A DNA stretch of 64,000 nucleotides, taken from NCBI GenBank assembly GCA_036397455.1, contig DASWIX010000025.1, positions 62,001-126,000 on the forward strand. The letters are read 5' to 3'. Source of the DNA: JADFNB01 sp036397455. GTDB taxonomy: Bacteria; Gemmatimonadota; Gemmatimonadetes; Gemmatimonadales; GWC2-71-9. The position numbers and the translations under genes are program-made. The notes beneath the pieces are model-generated. The model was not told where the DNA came from, searched no databases, and saw only the letters and a program-made list of their open reading frames with translations. This document shows, piece by piece, positions 53,342-61,347 of the stretch (the first letter of the stretch is position 1; each line of letters opens with the position of its first letter).

Positions 53342-53370
53342 TTGCGGAGCTGCAACATGCTCGATACATA
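53342..53370 (+). promoter_or_regulatory. Candidate promoter for the HTH regulator
   Basis: TTGCGG (53342-53347) and TACATA (53365-53370) are separated by exactly 17 nt, which gives a leader of about 21 nt before the ATG at 53398. The opposite strand of this 125-base region must hold the promoter for the thioredoxin/peptide operon; none was convincing. Confidence 0.45.
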
Positions 53371-53397
53371 GGAGTGAACCTCGTCAGGTGAATGATC

Positions 53398-53940
53398 ATG
53401 GATCCTGTCCGTACGATCGTCACGTTGCTGCTGCCGGCCCGATCGGAGGCAACCCGGTCGCTCCTCAAACTGCTCGTCGAGAGCGGAGGCTCGGTGCATG
53501 GCGCTGAGACAATGGCCCTCCGAGCCGGATTCCGGAATCGCCACCAGATGCGCCGCGCGCTCATCGCCGAGCAGCTTCCGCCAGCCACGGAAATCGCCGG
53601 CTGGATTCGCGTGTTGCGCTGGAGTATCGATTGGGAAACGGCGGGCCAAACCCCCTCTGCGTCGGCGCTCCACAAGGGGCTGGACCCAGCCACCCACTAC
53701 CGAACGGTCCTCAAGATCACGGGCGCACACTGGACCGACGTCAAGCAACACGGGCCGGGCTGGGTAACGTTGAAACTGCTCGAGCGATGCCACGGGCGGG
53801 GCGGCGGCGGGCGACCACACCGCCGTGAAGAACGGTGTCCGGGGGGGGGGGGGGTAAACCGACACCTCCGCACCCGAGCCGGTGAGGATACGGTTCCCGT
53901 CATCGAGAATCACTACCGTATGTTCCAAATGCGCCGATAA
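53398..53940 (+). CDS. AraC-like helix-turn-helix regulator, C-terminus disturbed
   Basis: The first about 138 residues look like a small DNA-binding protein with two HTH-type units: ALRAGFRNRHQMRRALIAEQ and SALHKGLDPATHYRTVLKIT, each followed by an AraC-like closing helix (IAGWIRVLRW, GPGWVTLKLLERC). It starts divergently from the peptide operon and could regulate it. The frame then crosses a 14-G run at 53841-53854 (about residues 148-152) and continues antisense through the map-tail copy to 53940, so the last about 30 residues are probably not native. A tract of 13 G would stop at once (TAA). Confidence 0.5.
   Translation: MDPVRTIVTLLLPARSEATRSLLKLLVESGGSVHGAETMALRAGFRNRHQMRRALIAEQLPPATEIAGWIRVLRWSIDWETAGQTPSASALHKGLDPATHYRTVLKITGAHWTDVKQHGPGWVTLKLLERCHGRGGGGRPHRREERCPGGGGVNRHLRTRAGEDTVPVIENHYRMFQMRR
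53841..53854. repeat. Homopolymer of 14 G
   Basis: Fourteen consecutive G lie inside the 3' part of the HTH gene. I saw no comparable run elsewhere in the window. Tracts of this length slip easily in replication and are also error-prone in sequencing. Confidence 0.95.
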
Positions 53941-54000
53941 CGATCCGTCGCGTGTCACGACGGTCCACTGGTCAGCCAGGGTCTGGACCCTCGCCGAGCC
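53862..54000 (-). pseudogene. Truncated second copy of the map 3' end
   Basis: The minus strand encodes VQTLADQWTVVTRDGSLSAH and continues into a tail that parallels the intact map end at 54213-54359. Aligned without gaps, 53882-54000 and 54241-54359 differ at about 12 of 119 positions by eye. The frame is kept, but there is no start codon or N-terminal domain and the stop codon is lost toward the poly-C. It is a gene fragment, not an enzyme. Confidence 0.85.
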
Positions 54001-54212
54001 GTACACCGGTACCTGCTGGAATTATTGCAGCACGGCTAGTACACGCGACCGCGAACGCCCTAACGCACTCACCGCATCGTCCTCATCGCCGAGCACACCG
54101 AGACCGAAGAGAAGCAGTCAGTCGAAGTGCGGCGAGGGTGGTTCGTCTGCGATCCCCACGGTCTCTGCGGTGAAATACGTAACCGTGAATTGCGAACTAG
54201 CGCGCCGAGCGC
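54001..54212. other. Non-coding gap beside map
   Basis: This 212-base interval between the map-tail copy and the intact map gene has no supportable gene. Short frames in it are broken by stops. No hairpin with a U-tract, repeat or transposon end was seen. It may be the remnant of whatever caused the duplication. Confidence 0.5.
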
Positions 54213-54983
54213 TCAGGCCGGAATCTCGGCCCCTGCCAGGGTGAGGATACGGTTCCCGTCATCGAGAATCACCACCGTATGTTCGAAATGCGCCGATAAC
54301 GATCCGTCCCGGGTCACCACCGTCCACTTGTCAGCCAGGGTTCGGACAGTCGCCGCGCCGGCGTTGATCATCGGCTCGATGGCGATCGTCATACCACGCG
54401 TGAGTCGAGGCCCGCGTTTGGCTTTGCCGTAGTTGGGCACCTGGGGCTCCTCGTGAAAACTGGTGCCGATCCCGTGCCCCACCAATTCGCGCACCACACT
54501 GAAGCCCGCGGACTCGGCCACGTACTGCACGGCGGCCCCGATGTCCCCCACGTGATTGCCCGCCGTCGCCGCCGCGACACCCGCTTCGAGCGCCAATTGC
54601 GTGACCTCCATGAGCCGGGCTGCTTCGTCACGCACGTTGCCGATCGCCACGGTCACCGCCGAGTCGCCATGCAGGCCATCGACGCACACGCCGCAATCGA
54701 CGCTCAGGATGTCGCCGTCCCGCAGGACGCGCTTGTGGGAGGGGATCCCATGCACGACTTCGTGGTTGATCGACGTGCACAGCGACTTGGGGAACCCATA
54801 CAGGCCCTTGAACGACGGTATCGCACCGGGATGCCCGCGGATGAACTCCTCGGCGATGTCGTCGAGATCCTCGGTGCTGACGCCCGGCTCGGCTCGTCGC
54901 CCGACCAGCGCCAGCGTCTCGGCGACGATCTGTCCCGCAACCGCCATCGCCTCGATCTCACGCGCCGACTTGATCGTGATCAC
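54213..54983 (-). CDS. map: Methionine aminopeptidase, type I
   Basis: Map removes the initiator methionine from nascent proteins. The 256-residue protein has the five metal ligands in order: Asp in LSVDCGVCVDGLHGD (two), His in LVGHGIGTSFHEEP, Glu in TIAIEPMIN and Glu in SAHFEHTVVI. SINHEVVHGIP is substrate-pocket text. It overlaps adk (ATGA) at the end of the spc operon, the usual place. What follows it is unusual: a copy of its own 3' end and an accessory island instead of infA and the alpha operon. Confidence 0.97.
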   Translation of the reverse strand: MITIKSAREIEAMAVAGQIVAETLALVGRRAEPGVSTEDLDDIAEEFIRGHPGAIPSFKGLYGFPKSLCTSINHEVVHGIPSHKRVLRDGDILSVDCGVCVDGLHGDSAVTVAIGNVRDEAARLMEVTQLALEAGVAAATAGNHVGDIGAAVQYVAESAGFSVVRELVGHGIGTSFHEEPQVPNYGKAKRGPRLTRGMTIAIEPMINAGAATVRTLADKWTVVTRDGSLSAHFEHTVVILDDGNRILTLAGAEIPA

Positions 54984-55543
54984 GCGCCGAGTGCCTCGCC
55001 CGCTCGATCCGCGATCTCCTCGACCGACCCGAGCCCTGGCACGACCGTGACGTTGCCCTGCGCTTCGTAATACGCGATCAGCGGGGCGGTCTGCTCGCGG
55101 TAGACATCCAACCGCCGCTGAATGGTCTCCGGCGTATCGTCGCTGCGTCCCTGCTCCGCGGCGCGCCCGAGCATGCGACGCATCAGCTCGGCCTCGGGCA
55201 CATCGATGATCAGCACGTGGTCGACCCGCCGATCGCGTGCGGCCAGCAGCGCGCCGACCGCCTCTGCCTGTGCGATCGTGCGCGGGAACCCGTCCATGAT
55301 GACACCCCGGCGAGCGTCCTCCGACCCGAGGACTTCCTCGATGAGGCTGAGGATGATCTCGTCCGGCACCAGCAGCCCTTGATCCATGAATGATTGCGCC
55401 TCGACGCCCAGGGACGTGCGGTTCTTCACGGCCGCACGCAAGAGATCGCCGGTGGAGATCTTGGGGACACCGAGCCGCTCCGTCAGGAGAGCGCCCTGTG
55501 TCCCCTTTCCCGAGCCGGGAGCGCCAAGCAAAATGATGAACAT
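54980..55543 (-). CDS. adk: Adenylate kinase, short-LID form
   Basis: Adk interconverts 2 ADP with ATP and AMP. The P-loop is GAPGSGKGTQG; ISTGDLLRA and GVIMDGFPRTIAQAEA complete the AMP site. The LID is the short type (RMLGRAAEQGRSDDTPETI) without the zinc/strand insertion, so the protein has only 187 residues. The position secY-adk-map is the classic spc-operon order. The gene starts 20 bases after the secY stop. Confidence 0.96.
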   Translation of the reverse strand: MFIILLGAPGSGKGTQGALLTERLGVPKISTGDLLRAAVKNRTSLGVEAQSFMDQGLLVPDEIILSLIEEVLGSEDARRGVIMDGFPRTIAQAEAVGALLAARDRRVDHVLIIDVPEAELMRRMLGRAAEQGRSDDTPETIQRRLDVYREQTAPLIAYYEAQGNVTVVPGLGSVEEIADRAGEALGA

Positions 55544-55563
55544 GGTCGCGGGGACCTTCGCGG

Positions 55564-56877
55564 CTACATGTAGCGCCGGCGGCCGCGGAACTTCACGCGT
55601 CCCTGCTTCATGAAGTCGTCATAATGGCGCAGATGCAAGTGCTGTTGCATCTGAATCCAGGTGTCGAGGCCGACACCCACGACGATGAGCAGGGCCGTAC
55701 CGCCGAAAAAGAACGGGACGTTGAAGACGTCGAACACCCAGAACGGCATCAACGCAATCAAGGTCAGGAAGAACGCGCCCGGCAACGTCACGCGGGTGAG
55801 CACGTCATCGATGTAGTCGGCCGTCGCGCCGCCCGGCTTCACACCAGGAATAAAGCCACCCTGTTTCTTCAGATTCTCCGCCAGGTCGACCGGATTGAAG
55901 ATGATCGACGTGTAGAAGTACGTGAAGAAGATGATCAGCAGCCCATACGATACGTAGTAAGCGGCAGTGTTGGGCGCGAACATCTCGGCAAACGCGTTCA
56001 GCCACGGGACCGTGGTAAACGCCGCCAGCGTTCCCGGCACGATAATCAACGATTGCGCGAAGATGATCGGCATCACGCCGGCGGAGTTGATCCGGATCGG
56101 GATGAAGGTCTTTTGGCCCTCGCGAATCCGCCCGCGTCCCATCACCTTCCGCGGGATCTGAATCGGGATGCGCCGCGCGGCGACCGTCATGGCAATCACC
56201 GCCGCGACCACGCCCACCATGACCGCCGTCAACACGAGCAGTCGGAACGGCGTAATGATACCGGTCTGCAGGAACCCGATCGTCTGGAAGAACCCGGGGA
56301 GCATCCCCTCCATGATGGAGAAGAAGATCATGAGGCTCATGCCGTTGCCGATGCCGCGCTCGGTAATCTGCTCACCCAGCCACATGATGAAGATGGCGCC
56401 GGTCGTGAGCGTAAGGACCGTCATGGCGCGAAATGCCCAGACGCTGGAAAACGCGACGGCACCGAGCGACTCGGTGAAGATCGAGAAGCCGTACGCCTGC
56501 CCGATGGCCAACCCGACCGTCGCGTAGCGCGTCCACTGCGTGATCTTCTTGCGACCGTCCTCTTCCTTCTGGAGCTTGTCGATGTACGGGAACACCGCAC
56601 CGGCCAGCTGGAAGATGATGGACGCCGAGATGTACGGCATGATGCCCAGCGCCAGGACCGTGGCCCGCGACAACCCGCCGCCGACGAACAGATCGTACAC
56701 GCCGAACAGCGTCCCCGCCGCCTGATTCGCCATGAAATCCGACAGCACTTGCACGTTCACCCCGGGCGTGGCGATGTGCGCGCCGCCGCGGTAGATCGCC
56801 AGGCACATGAGCGTGAAGAGGATCTTATCCTTGAGCTCGGGATCCTTGAACAGATTGGGGATGCGCGGTCCGGTCAT
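55564..56877 (-). CDS. secY: Preprotein translocase subunit SecY
   Basis: SecY is the ten-helix channel of the Sec translocon. At 437 residues it is of normal length, with family text YRGGAHIATPGVNV, FPYIDKLQKEEDGRKKI, ITERGIGNGMSLMIF, IRINSAGVMPIIFAQS and PGVKPGGATADYIDDVLTR. It lies after rplO in the spc operon, 6 bases on, and before adk. Confidence 0.97.
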   Translation of the reverse strand: MTGPRIPNLFKDPELKDKILFTLMCLAIYRGGAHIATPGVNVQVLSDFMANQAAGTLFGVYDLFVGGGLSRATVLALGIMPYISASIIFQLAGAVFPYIDKLQKEEDGRKKITQWTRYATVGLAIGQAYGFSIFTESLGAVAFSSVWAFRAMTVLTLTTGAIFIMWLGEQITERGIGNGMSLMIFFSIMEGMLPGFFQTIGFLQTGIITPFRLLVLTAVMVGVVAAVIAMTVAARRIPIQIPRKVMGRGRIREGQKTFIPIRINSAGVMPIIFAQSLIIVPGTLAAFTTVPWLNAFAEMFAPNTAAYYVSYGLLIIFFTYFYTSIIFNPVDLAENLKKQGGFIPGVKPGGATADYIDDVLTRVTLPGAFFLTLIALMPFWVFDVFNVPFFFGGTALLIVVGVGLDTWIQMQQHLHLRHYDDFMKQGRVKFRGRRRYM

Positions 56878-56883
56878 GAGTCT

Positions 56884-57339
56884 CTATCCTTCGACGCGTC
56901 CACCGGCCTGCTCGATCTTGGCACGGGCAGTCGCCGAATACGCGCACCCCGCCACCGCGTAGGCACGATCCGCCTCACCGGTCGCCAGCACTTTCACCGG
57001 CAGGTCGGTGCGCGACACCAGCCCGGCCTCGAGCAGCGACGTCGGTGAGACATCGGTCCCAGGCAGCTTCCTGAGATCGCGCAGATTGATGACCTGCGTT
57101 TCCACGCGGGCCGGATTATGAAACCCGCGCTTCGGCAGCCGGCGGATGATCGGCATCTGCCCACCTTCGAATCCGGGCCGGACGTTGCCGCTCGCGCGCG
57201 CGCGTTGTCCCTTGTGGCCGCGCCCCGCCGTCTTGCCCAGCCCCGAACCCGGCCCCCGACCCTTCCGCTTGGGAGTCTTGGTGGCGCCACGCGGCGCCGG
57301 CAGGTTGTGGAGACCGAGCGTTTCCTTCTGCTCCGACAT
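56884..57339 (-). CDS. rplO: 50S ribosomal protein L15
   Basis: The 151-residue protein has the flexible basic Gly-rich arm RKGRGPGSGLGKTAGRGHKG, then FEGGQMPIIRRLPKRGF. It is needed for large-subunit assembly. The ATG at 57339 has GAGGAGG upstream and overlaps the rpmD stop (TGATG); a GTG one codon earlier is the alternative. Confidence 0.97.
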   Translation of the reverse strand: MSEQKETLGLHNLPAPRGATKTPKRKGRGPGSGLGKTAGRGHKGQRARASGNVRPGFEGGQMPIIRRLPKRGFHNPARVETQVINLRDLRKLPGTDVSPTSLLEAGLVSRTDLPVKVLATGEADRAYAVAGCAYSATARAKIEQAGGRVEG

Positions 57340-57641
57340 CACGCCTCCTCAGGGGTAACCCGCACGAGATGCCGCACTTGGTGAAGCATGCCCCGGATCG
57401 AGGGGTTGTCCTTCACGACCGTCTCGTGCTGGTAGTGCCGCAGTCCCAACGCCCGAAGCGTGCGGCGCATTTGTTCCGTGCGGCCGCTGTCGGACCGCAC
57501 CTGTTTGACCCGCAACGTCGGCTGCGGATCCGCTTCGCCTTCGGCCGGTGGCGGCGTCGCCGCGGCACGATTCGGGGCCGCGCGCTTCTTGGTGGTCTTC
57601 TTCGCGGTCTTCTTCTTGGCCCCCGAGCCCTTCTCAGCCAT
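57339..57641 (-). CDS. rpmD: 50S ribosomal protein L30 with Lys/Ala-rich N-terminal extension
   Basis: The L30 fold (TLRVKQVRSDSGRTEQMRRT to QVRHLVRVTPEEA) occupies the last about 60 residues. Ahead of it is a basic, disordered extension of about 40 residues (GAKKKTAKKTTKKRAAPN), absent from E. coli L30. The ATG at 57641 lies 8 bases inside rpsE; the frame extends further but without support. Confidence 0.92.
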   Translation of the reverse strand: MAEKGSGAKKKTAKKTTKKRAAPNRAAATPPPAEGEADPQPTLRVKQVRSDSGRTEQMRRTLRALGLRHYQHETVVKDNPSIRGMLHQVRHLVRVTPEEA

Positions 57642-58188
57642 GGGTGACCTCCTGACGGCCCCTGAACCCGATCTCGGAGACGTCAACCCCGCGCTCGCGC
57701 GCCACCTGCTGCGCCGTCACGAGGCTCGTGAGGCCGTTCACCGTGGCCCACACCATGTTTTGCGGGTTGGCCGATCCCAGCGACTTGGTGAGAATATCCG
57801 TCACACCCGCGCATTCGAGCACGGCGCGAACGGGACCACCGGCAATCACGCCCGTTCCGCTGCTCGCGGGCCGCAACAGCACTCGCCCCGCCCCGTGGAC
57901 GCCGATGATGTCATGGGGAATCGTCGTGCCGATCCGCGGGATCGCGACCATGCCTTTCCTGGCCGCCTCGACCGCCTTCCGCACGGCTTCCGCAACTTCG
58001 TTGGCCTTGCCGGTACCGACGCCCACCTTCCCGTCACCGTCACCGACGGCAACGAGCGCATTGAAGGAGAACCGCCGGCCGCCTTTCACCACCTTCGCGA
58101 CGCGATTGATGGAGATGACGTTCTCGATGAGTTCCGATTCGCGCTCCCGGCTGCCGCGCCGAGCTCCCCGATCTCGCTGCTGTGCCAT
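57634..58188 (-). CDS. rpsE: 30S ribosomal protein S5
   Basis: The 184-residue protein has the double-stranded RNA-binding-like N-domain (VAKVVKGGRRFSFNALVAVG, DGDGKVGVGTGKANEV) and the second domain through PQNMVWATVNGL. It acts in decoding fidelity. A short basic lead (RDRGARRGSRERE) precedes the core. Confidence 0.97.
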   Translation of the reverse strand: MAQQRDRGARRGSRERESELIENVISINRVAKVVKGGRRFSFNALVAVGDGDGKVGVGTGKANEVAEAVRKAVEAARKGMVAIPRIGTTIPHDIIGVHGAGRVLLRPASSGTGVIAGGPVRAVLECAGVTDILTKSLGSANPQNMVWATVNGLTSLVTAQQVARERGVDVSEIGFRGRQEVTHG

Positions 58189-58193
58189 CGCCC

Positions 58194-58565
58194 TTAGAAC
58201 TCCAATCCGGCTTCGCGGGCGCCATCGGCGACCGCCTTGACCCGTCCGTGATAGGGATACCCGCCGCGGTCGAACACGACGCGCCCGATTCCCTGCGCCT
58301 TGGCCCGCTCCCCGATGAGCTTGCCGACCGCGCGACTCATACCGACCTTTCCGCTGCCTTCCGCCTGCACGCCCTTGGTGAGGTCACTCACGCCGATCAG
58401 CGTGCGGCGTTGCTCGTCGTCAACCAGTTGCGCATAGATGTGCTTGAGCGAGCGGAAGACGACCAAGCGGGGTCGTTCCGCCGTCCCGTTTATCCGACGA
58501 CGCACGCGACGGTGTCGCCGGAAACGCCGCTCCGTTCGCGTCTTCGGTTTGTGGATCGGCCTCAT
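58194..58565 (-). CDS. rplR: 50S ribosomal protein L18
   Basis: The 123-residue protein binds 5S rRNA with L5. The core text is RPRLVVFRSLKHIYAQLVDD and VVFDRGGYPYHGRVKAVADG. The start overlaps the rplF stop as ATGA and has GGAG upstream. Confidence 0.97.
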   Translation of the reverse strand: MRPIHKPKTRTERRFRRHRRVRRRINGTAERPRLVVFRSLKHIYAQLVDDEQRRTLIGVSDLTKGVQAEGSGKVGMSRAVGKLIGERAKAQGIGRVVFDRGGYPYHGRVKAVADGAREAGLEF

Positions 58566-59104
58566 ACCTTCGCTCCCGTCTTGCCGGCCTTCCGGCGGAC
58601 GTGTTCACCGACGTACCGGATGCCCTTACCCTTGTACGGCTCGGGCGGGCGCACGCTGCGCAGCTCCGCCGCCACCTGGCCGACGACTTCATTGTTGATC
58701 CCCGACACCTTCAAGGACGTCGGGGTCTCGACCGCGATGGTGATACCGGCCGGCGCCTCGTAATCCACCGGATGAGAATACCCGACGATGAGCCGCACGC
58801 CTTTGGCGTTCGCCTCGGCCTTGTATCCCACGCCGTGCAGTTCGAGCGACCGCGAAAACCCCTCGGTAACTCCGTGCACCATGTTGGCGACCAGGGAGCG
58901 CGTGAGGCCGTGCAGAGCACGGTGCTGGCGTTCGTCCGACGGCCGCGTGACGCGCACCTCGCCGTCCTCGAGGGCAACCGCGATTTCCGGATGCAACCCG
59001 CGTTGCAACTGGCCCTTGGGCCCCTTGACCGTAATGTCCGACCCGTTGATCGTGACCTGCACGCCACTGGGAATCGGAATCGGTTTCTTGCCAATGCGTG
59101 ACAT
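58562..59104 (-). CDS. rplF: 50S ribosomal protein L6
   Basis: The 180-residue protein has two similar domains; the C-terminal signature is PEPYKGKGIRYVGEHVRRKA. It sits near the factor-binding site. The N-terminus SRIGKKPIPIPSGVQV is typical. Confidence 0.97.
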   Translation of the reverse strand: MSRIGKKPIPIPSGVQVTINGSDITVKGPKGQLQRGLHPEIAVALEDGEVRVTRPSDERQHRALHGLTRSLVANMVHGVTEGFSRSLELHGVGYKAEANAKGVRLIVGYSHPVDYEAPAGITIAVETPTSLKVSGINNEVVGQVAAELRSVRPPEPYKGKGIRYVGEHVRRKAGKTGAKV

Positions 59105-59112
59105 GGCCCCCC

Positions 59113-59508
59113 CTACCAGAGCAGCGCGAGCACTTCGCCGCCCACGCGCGCCCGCCGCGCATCCCGGTCCGACATCAGCCCGCGAGGGGTCGAGAGAATC
59201 GCCATCCCGAGGCCGTTCCGCACCCGTGGGATATCGCGGACCTTCACGTAGCGGCGCAGTCCCGGCGAGGAAACTCGTCGCAGTTCACGGATCACGGACG
59301 TGTCACCGTGGTACTTGAGATACACACGGAGCAACCCGTGACGGCCGTCATCGAGCACCCGGTAGTCCTGGATGTAGTGATTGTCACGCAGGATCCGGGC
59401 AAGCTCGGTCTTCAGTTTTGACACCGGTATGTCCACCCTGCGATGTCCCGCAACGCAGGCGTTGCGGATCCGGGTCAGCATATCGGCGACAGGGTCAGTC
59501 ATGCTCAT
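59113..59508 (-). CDS. rpsH: 30S ribosomal protein S8
   Basis: The 131-residue protein binds the central domain of 16S rRNA. Family ends are TDPVADMLTRIRNA and the C-terminal GLGMAILSTPRGLMSDRDAR. The ATG at 59508 puts two residues before the usual MTDP start; the ATG at 59502 is equally possible. Confidence 0.97.
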   Translation of the reverse strand: MSMTDPVADMLTRIRNACVAGHRRVDIPVSKLKTELARILRDNHYIQDYRVLDDGRHGLLRVYLKYHGDTSVIRELRRVSSPGLRRYVKVRDIPRVRNGLGMAILSTPRGLMSDRDARRARVGGEVLALLW

Positions 59509-59526
59509 AGCGTTTGGCTCAGTCCT

Positions 59527-59712
59527 TTACCAGCTGGCCTTACGTACACCGGGAATCACCCCACGAAGCGCCATCTCCCTGAAACAGATTCGGCAAATGC
59601 CGAACTTACGCAGGAACGCGCGCGCGCGCCCGCAGCGCTGGCAGCGGGAATACCCACGCACCTTGAACTTCGGTTTCCGTCGCTGTTTCGCGATCCATGA
59701 TTTTTTCGCCAT
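59527..59712 (-). CDS. rpsN: 30S ribosomal protein S14, zinc-binding (type Z)
   Basis: The 61-residue form has two CxxC pairs (SRCQRCGR and GICRICFRE), the zinc-containing version of S14 rather than the 100-residue C-minus form. It lies in the usual place between rplE and rpsH. Confidence 0.97.
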   Translation of the reverse strand: MAKKSWIAKQRRKPKFKVRGYSRCQRCGRARAFLRKFGICRICFREMALRGVIPGVRKASW

Positions 59713-59721
59713 CGTCGGCTC

Positions 59722-60318
59722 CTAGCCCACCGCGACCGGGGTTTCGCCTCGAAACGGCATACCCAATTCGCGCAACAATGCCATCCCGTGATCGTCCCGC
59801 TCAGCAGTCGTCACAAACGTGATGTCCATGCCGTGGATCTTCTCGACCTTGTCGTAATCGATTTCGGGAAAAATCATCTGTTCCTTCACGCCCACGGAGT
59901 AGTTGCCGCGCCCGTCAAACGAATGCGCCGGCAGGCCCCGAAAGTCCCGCACGCGGGGAACCGCGATGTTGATGAACCGGTCGAGAAACTCCCACATCTG
60001 CCGGCCACGCAGCGTGACGGCTGCCCCAAGCGGCATCCCAACCCGCAGGTTGAAATTCGCGATCGACTTCTTCGCACGCGTCGTGACCGCTCGCTGGCCC
60101 GTGATCGCGCCCAGTTCGGCGACGATGGCATCGAGGAGTTTCGCGTTCTTGGCGACCTCACCATCACCGACGTTGAGCACGATCTTCTCCATCTTCGGCA
60201 CCTGGTGCGGGTTCGCAAAGCCGAACTGCTGGGCAAGCTTCCCCCGCACCACGGATTCGTAGTGTTCGAGCAGTCTCGGTCGACCCGCCGGAGGAGCCGG
60301 CACCTTGGTCTGATTCAT
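59722..60318 (-). CDS. rplE: 50S ribosomal protein L5
   Basis: The 198-residue protein binds 5S rRNA in the central protuberance. Signatures are QVPKMEKIVLNVGDGE, GQRAVTTRAKKSIANF and FPEIDYDKVEKIHGMDITFV. The first about 15 residues (Pro/Ala-rich) are a modest extension. Confidence 0.97.
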   Translation of the reverse strand: MNQTKVPAPPAGRPRLLEHYESVVRGKLAQQFGFANPHQVPKMEKIVLNVGDGEVAKNAKLLDAIVAELGAITGQRAVTTRAKKSIANFNLRVGMPLGAAVTLRGRQMWEFLDRFINIAVPRVRDFRGLPAHSFDGRGNYSVGVKEQMIFPEIDYDKVEKIHGMDITFVTTAERDDHGMALLRELGMPFRGETPVAVG

Positions 60319-60320
60319 GG

Positions 60321-60701
60321 TTACCGCTTCCTCGGAATCGGCTGTCCCGACTTCACGCTGACGCGCTCCACCGTCCCGTCCTTGTCCTTCCGCCGGCGCA
60401 CGCGCGTCGGATCACCCGACTTCGGATCCAGCAGCATGACGTTCGACGCGTCGATCGGCGCCGCAAACTGGATGATGCCGCCTTCGGCCTCGGACGTCGG
60501 CTTTGTGTGACGCTTGACCACGTTGATCCCGTCGACCACCACCCGGTTGGCCTTGCGCAGCACCCGCAAGACGGTGCCTTCCTGTCCCTTCGCTTCGCCG
60601 GAGATCACGCGGACCGTGTCGCCCTTGCTGATGTGCATCTTGAACCGAAGGACCGGACCATTGCGGACCCGTTTGTTCTTCCGAAAGACCAACGGTTTCA
60701 T
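60321..60701 (-). CDS. rplX: 50S ribosomal protein L24
   Basis: The KOW core (MHISKGDTVRVISGEAKGQE) is preceded here by 21 basic residues from the ATG at 60701. That ATG has GGAGGTGTT directly upstream and overlaps the rplN stop (ATGA), so the longer form (126 residues) is preferred over the internal ATG at 60638. L24 starts large-subunit assembly. Confidence 0.95.
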   Translation of the reverse strand: MKPLVFRKNKRVRNGPVLRFKMHISKGDTVRVISGEAKGQEGTVLRVLRKANRVVVDGINVVKRHTKPTSEAEGGIIQFAAPIDASNVMLLDPKSGDPTRVRRRKDKDGTVERVSVKSGQPIPRKR

Positions 60702-61066
60702 AACACCTCCGGTGCCAACGACACGATCTTCATGAATTTCTTGTCGCGCAGTTCCCGGCCAACCGGACCGAAAATGCGGGTTGCCCGCGGCTCGCCGGTA
60801 TCGGTGATCAGCACCGCCGCGTTCTCATCGAACCGGATGTAGCTGCCGTCCCGGCGACGCGTCTCTTTCCTGGTGCGTACCACCACGGCCTTCGCGACAT
60901 CACCCTTCTTCACCTGTCCTGTCGGGAGCGCGTCTTTGATCGCGACCACCACGACGTCGCCGAGCCCCGCGTACCGACGCCGGCTGCCGCCGAGCACGCG
61001 GATCACCAGCGCCTTCCGGGCGCCCGAGTTATCCGCGATCTTGAGTATCGACTCCTGTTGTACCAC
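60698..61066 (-). CDS. rplN: 50S ribosomal protein L14
   Basis: The 122-residue protein matches the family from VQQESILKIADNSGARKALV to FMKIVSLAPEVL. The GTG at 61066, after AAGGGGGAT, gives the standard length; longer in-frame extension is rejected. Confidence 0.96.
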   Translation of the reverse strand: MVQQESILKIADNSGARKALVIRVLGGSRRRYAGLGDVVVVAIKDALPTGQVKKGDVAKAVVVRTRKETRRRDGSYIRFDENAAVLITDTGEPRATRIFGPVGRELRDKKFMKIVSLAPEVL

Positions 61067-61080
61067 CGATCCCCCTTGGG

Positions 61081-61347
61081 CTAACGCGCCCGCTGCACGA
61101 TCTCGACCACCCGCCACCGCTTGGTCTTGGACAACGGCCGGCTTTCCATCAACCGGACCGTATCGCCCGACTTGGCGCCGTGCTCGTCGTGCGCCGCCAC
61201 CCGCTTGGTGCGCGTCACCTGCTTCCCGTACAGCTCGTGCGCGAACTGGCGGGTCAGCAAGACGACGACCGTCTTGTCCATCTTGTCACTCACCACGACG
61301 CCCGTCCGCGTCTTGCGACGGTTGCGGGTCCCTGTTGGCTCGCTCAT
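61081..61347 (-). CDS. rpsQ: 30S ribosomal protein S17
   Basis: The 88-residue OB-fold protein has RKTRTGVVVSDKMDKTVVVL and DTVRLMESRPLSKTKRWRVV. Its start overlaps the rpmC stop as ATGA. Confidence 0.97.
   Translation of the reverse strand: MSEPTGTRNRRKTRTGVVVSDKMDKTVVVLLTRQFAHELYGKQVTRTKRVAAHDEHGAKSGDTVRLMESRPLSKTKRWRVVEIVQRAR

Noticed and set aside
53260..54006. A 248-codon minus-strand frame that starts like the end of methionine aminopeptidase
   Set aside because: Only its first about 45 codons are map-like, and the rest is antisense to the HTH gene with a poly-Pro stretch from the G tract. It is a map fragment plus shadow.
54001..54212. Possible remnant of an integrase or transposase
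   Set aside because: Short phrases such as a Leu-rich stretch ending at a stop are seen, but nothing matches a catalytic motif of such enzymes.
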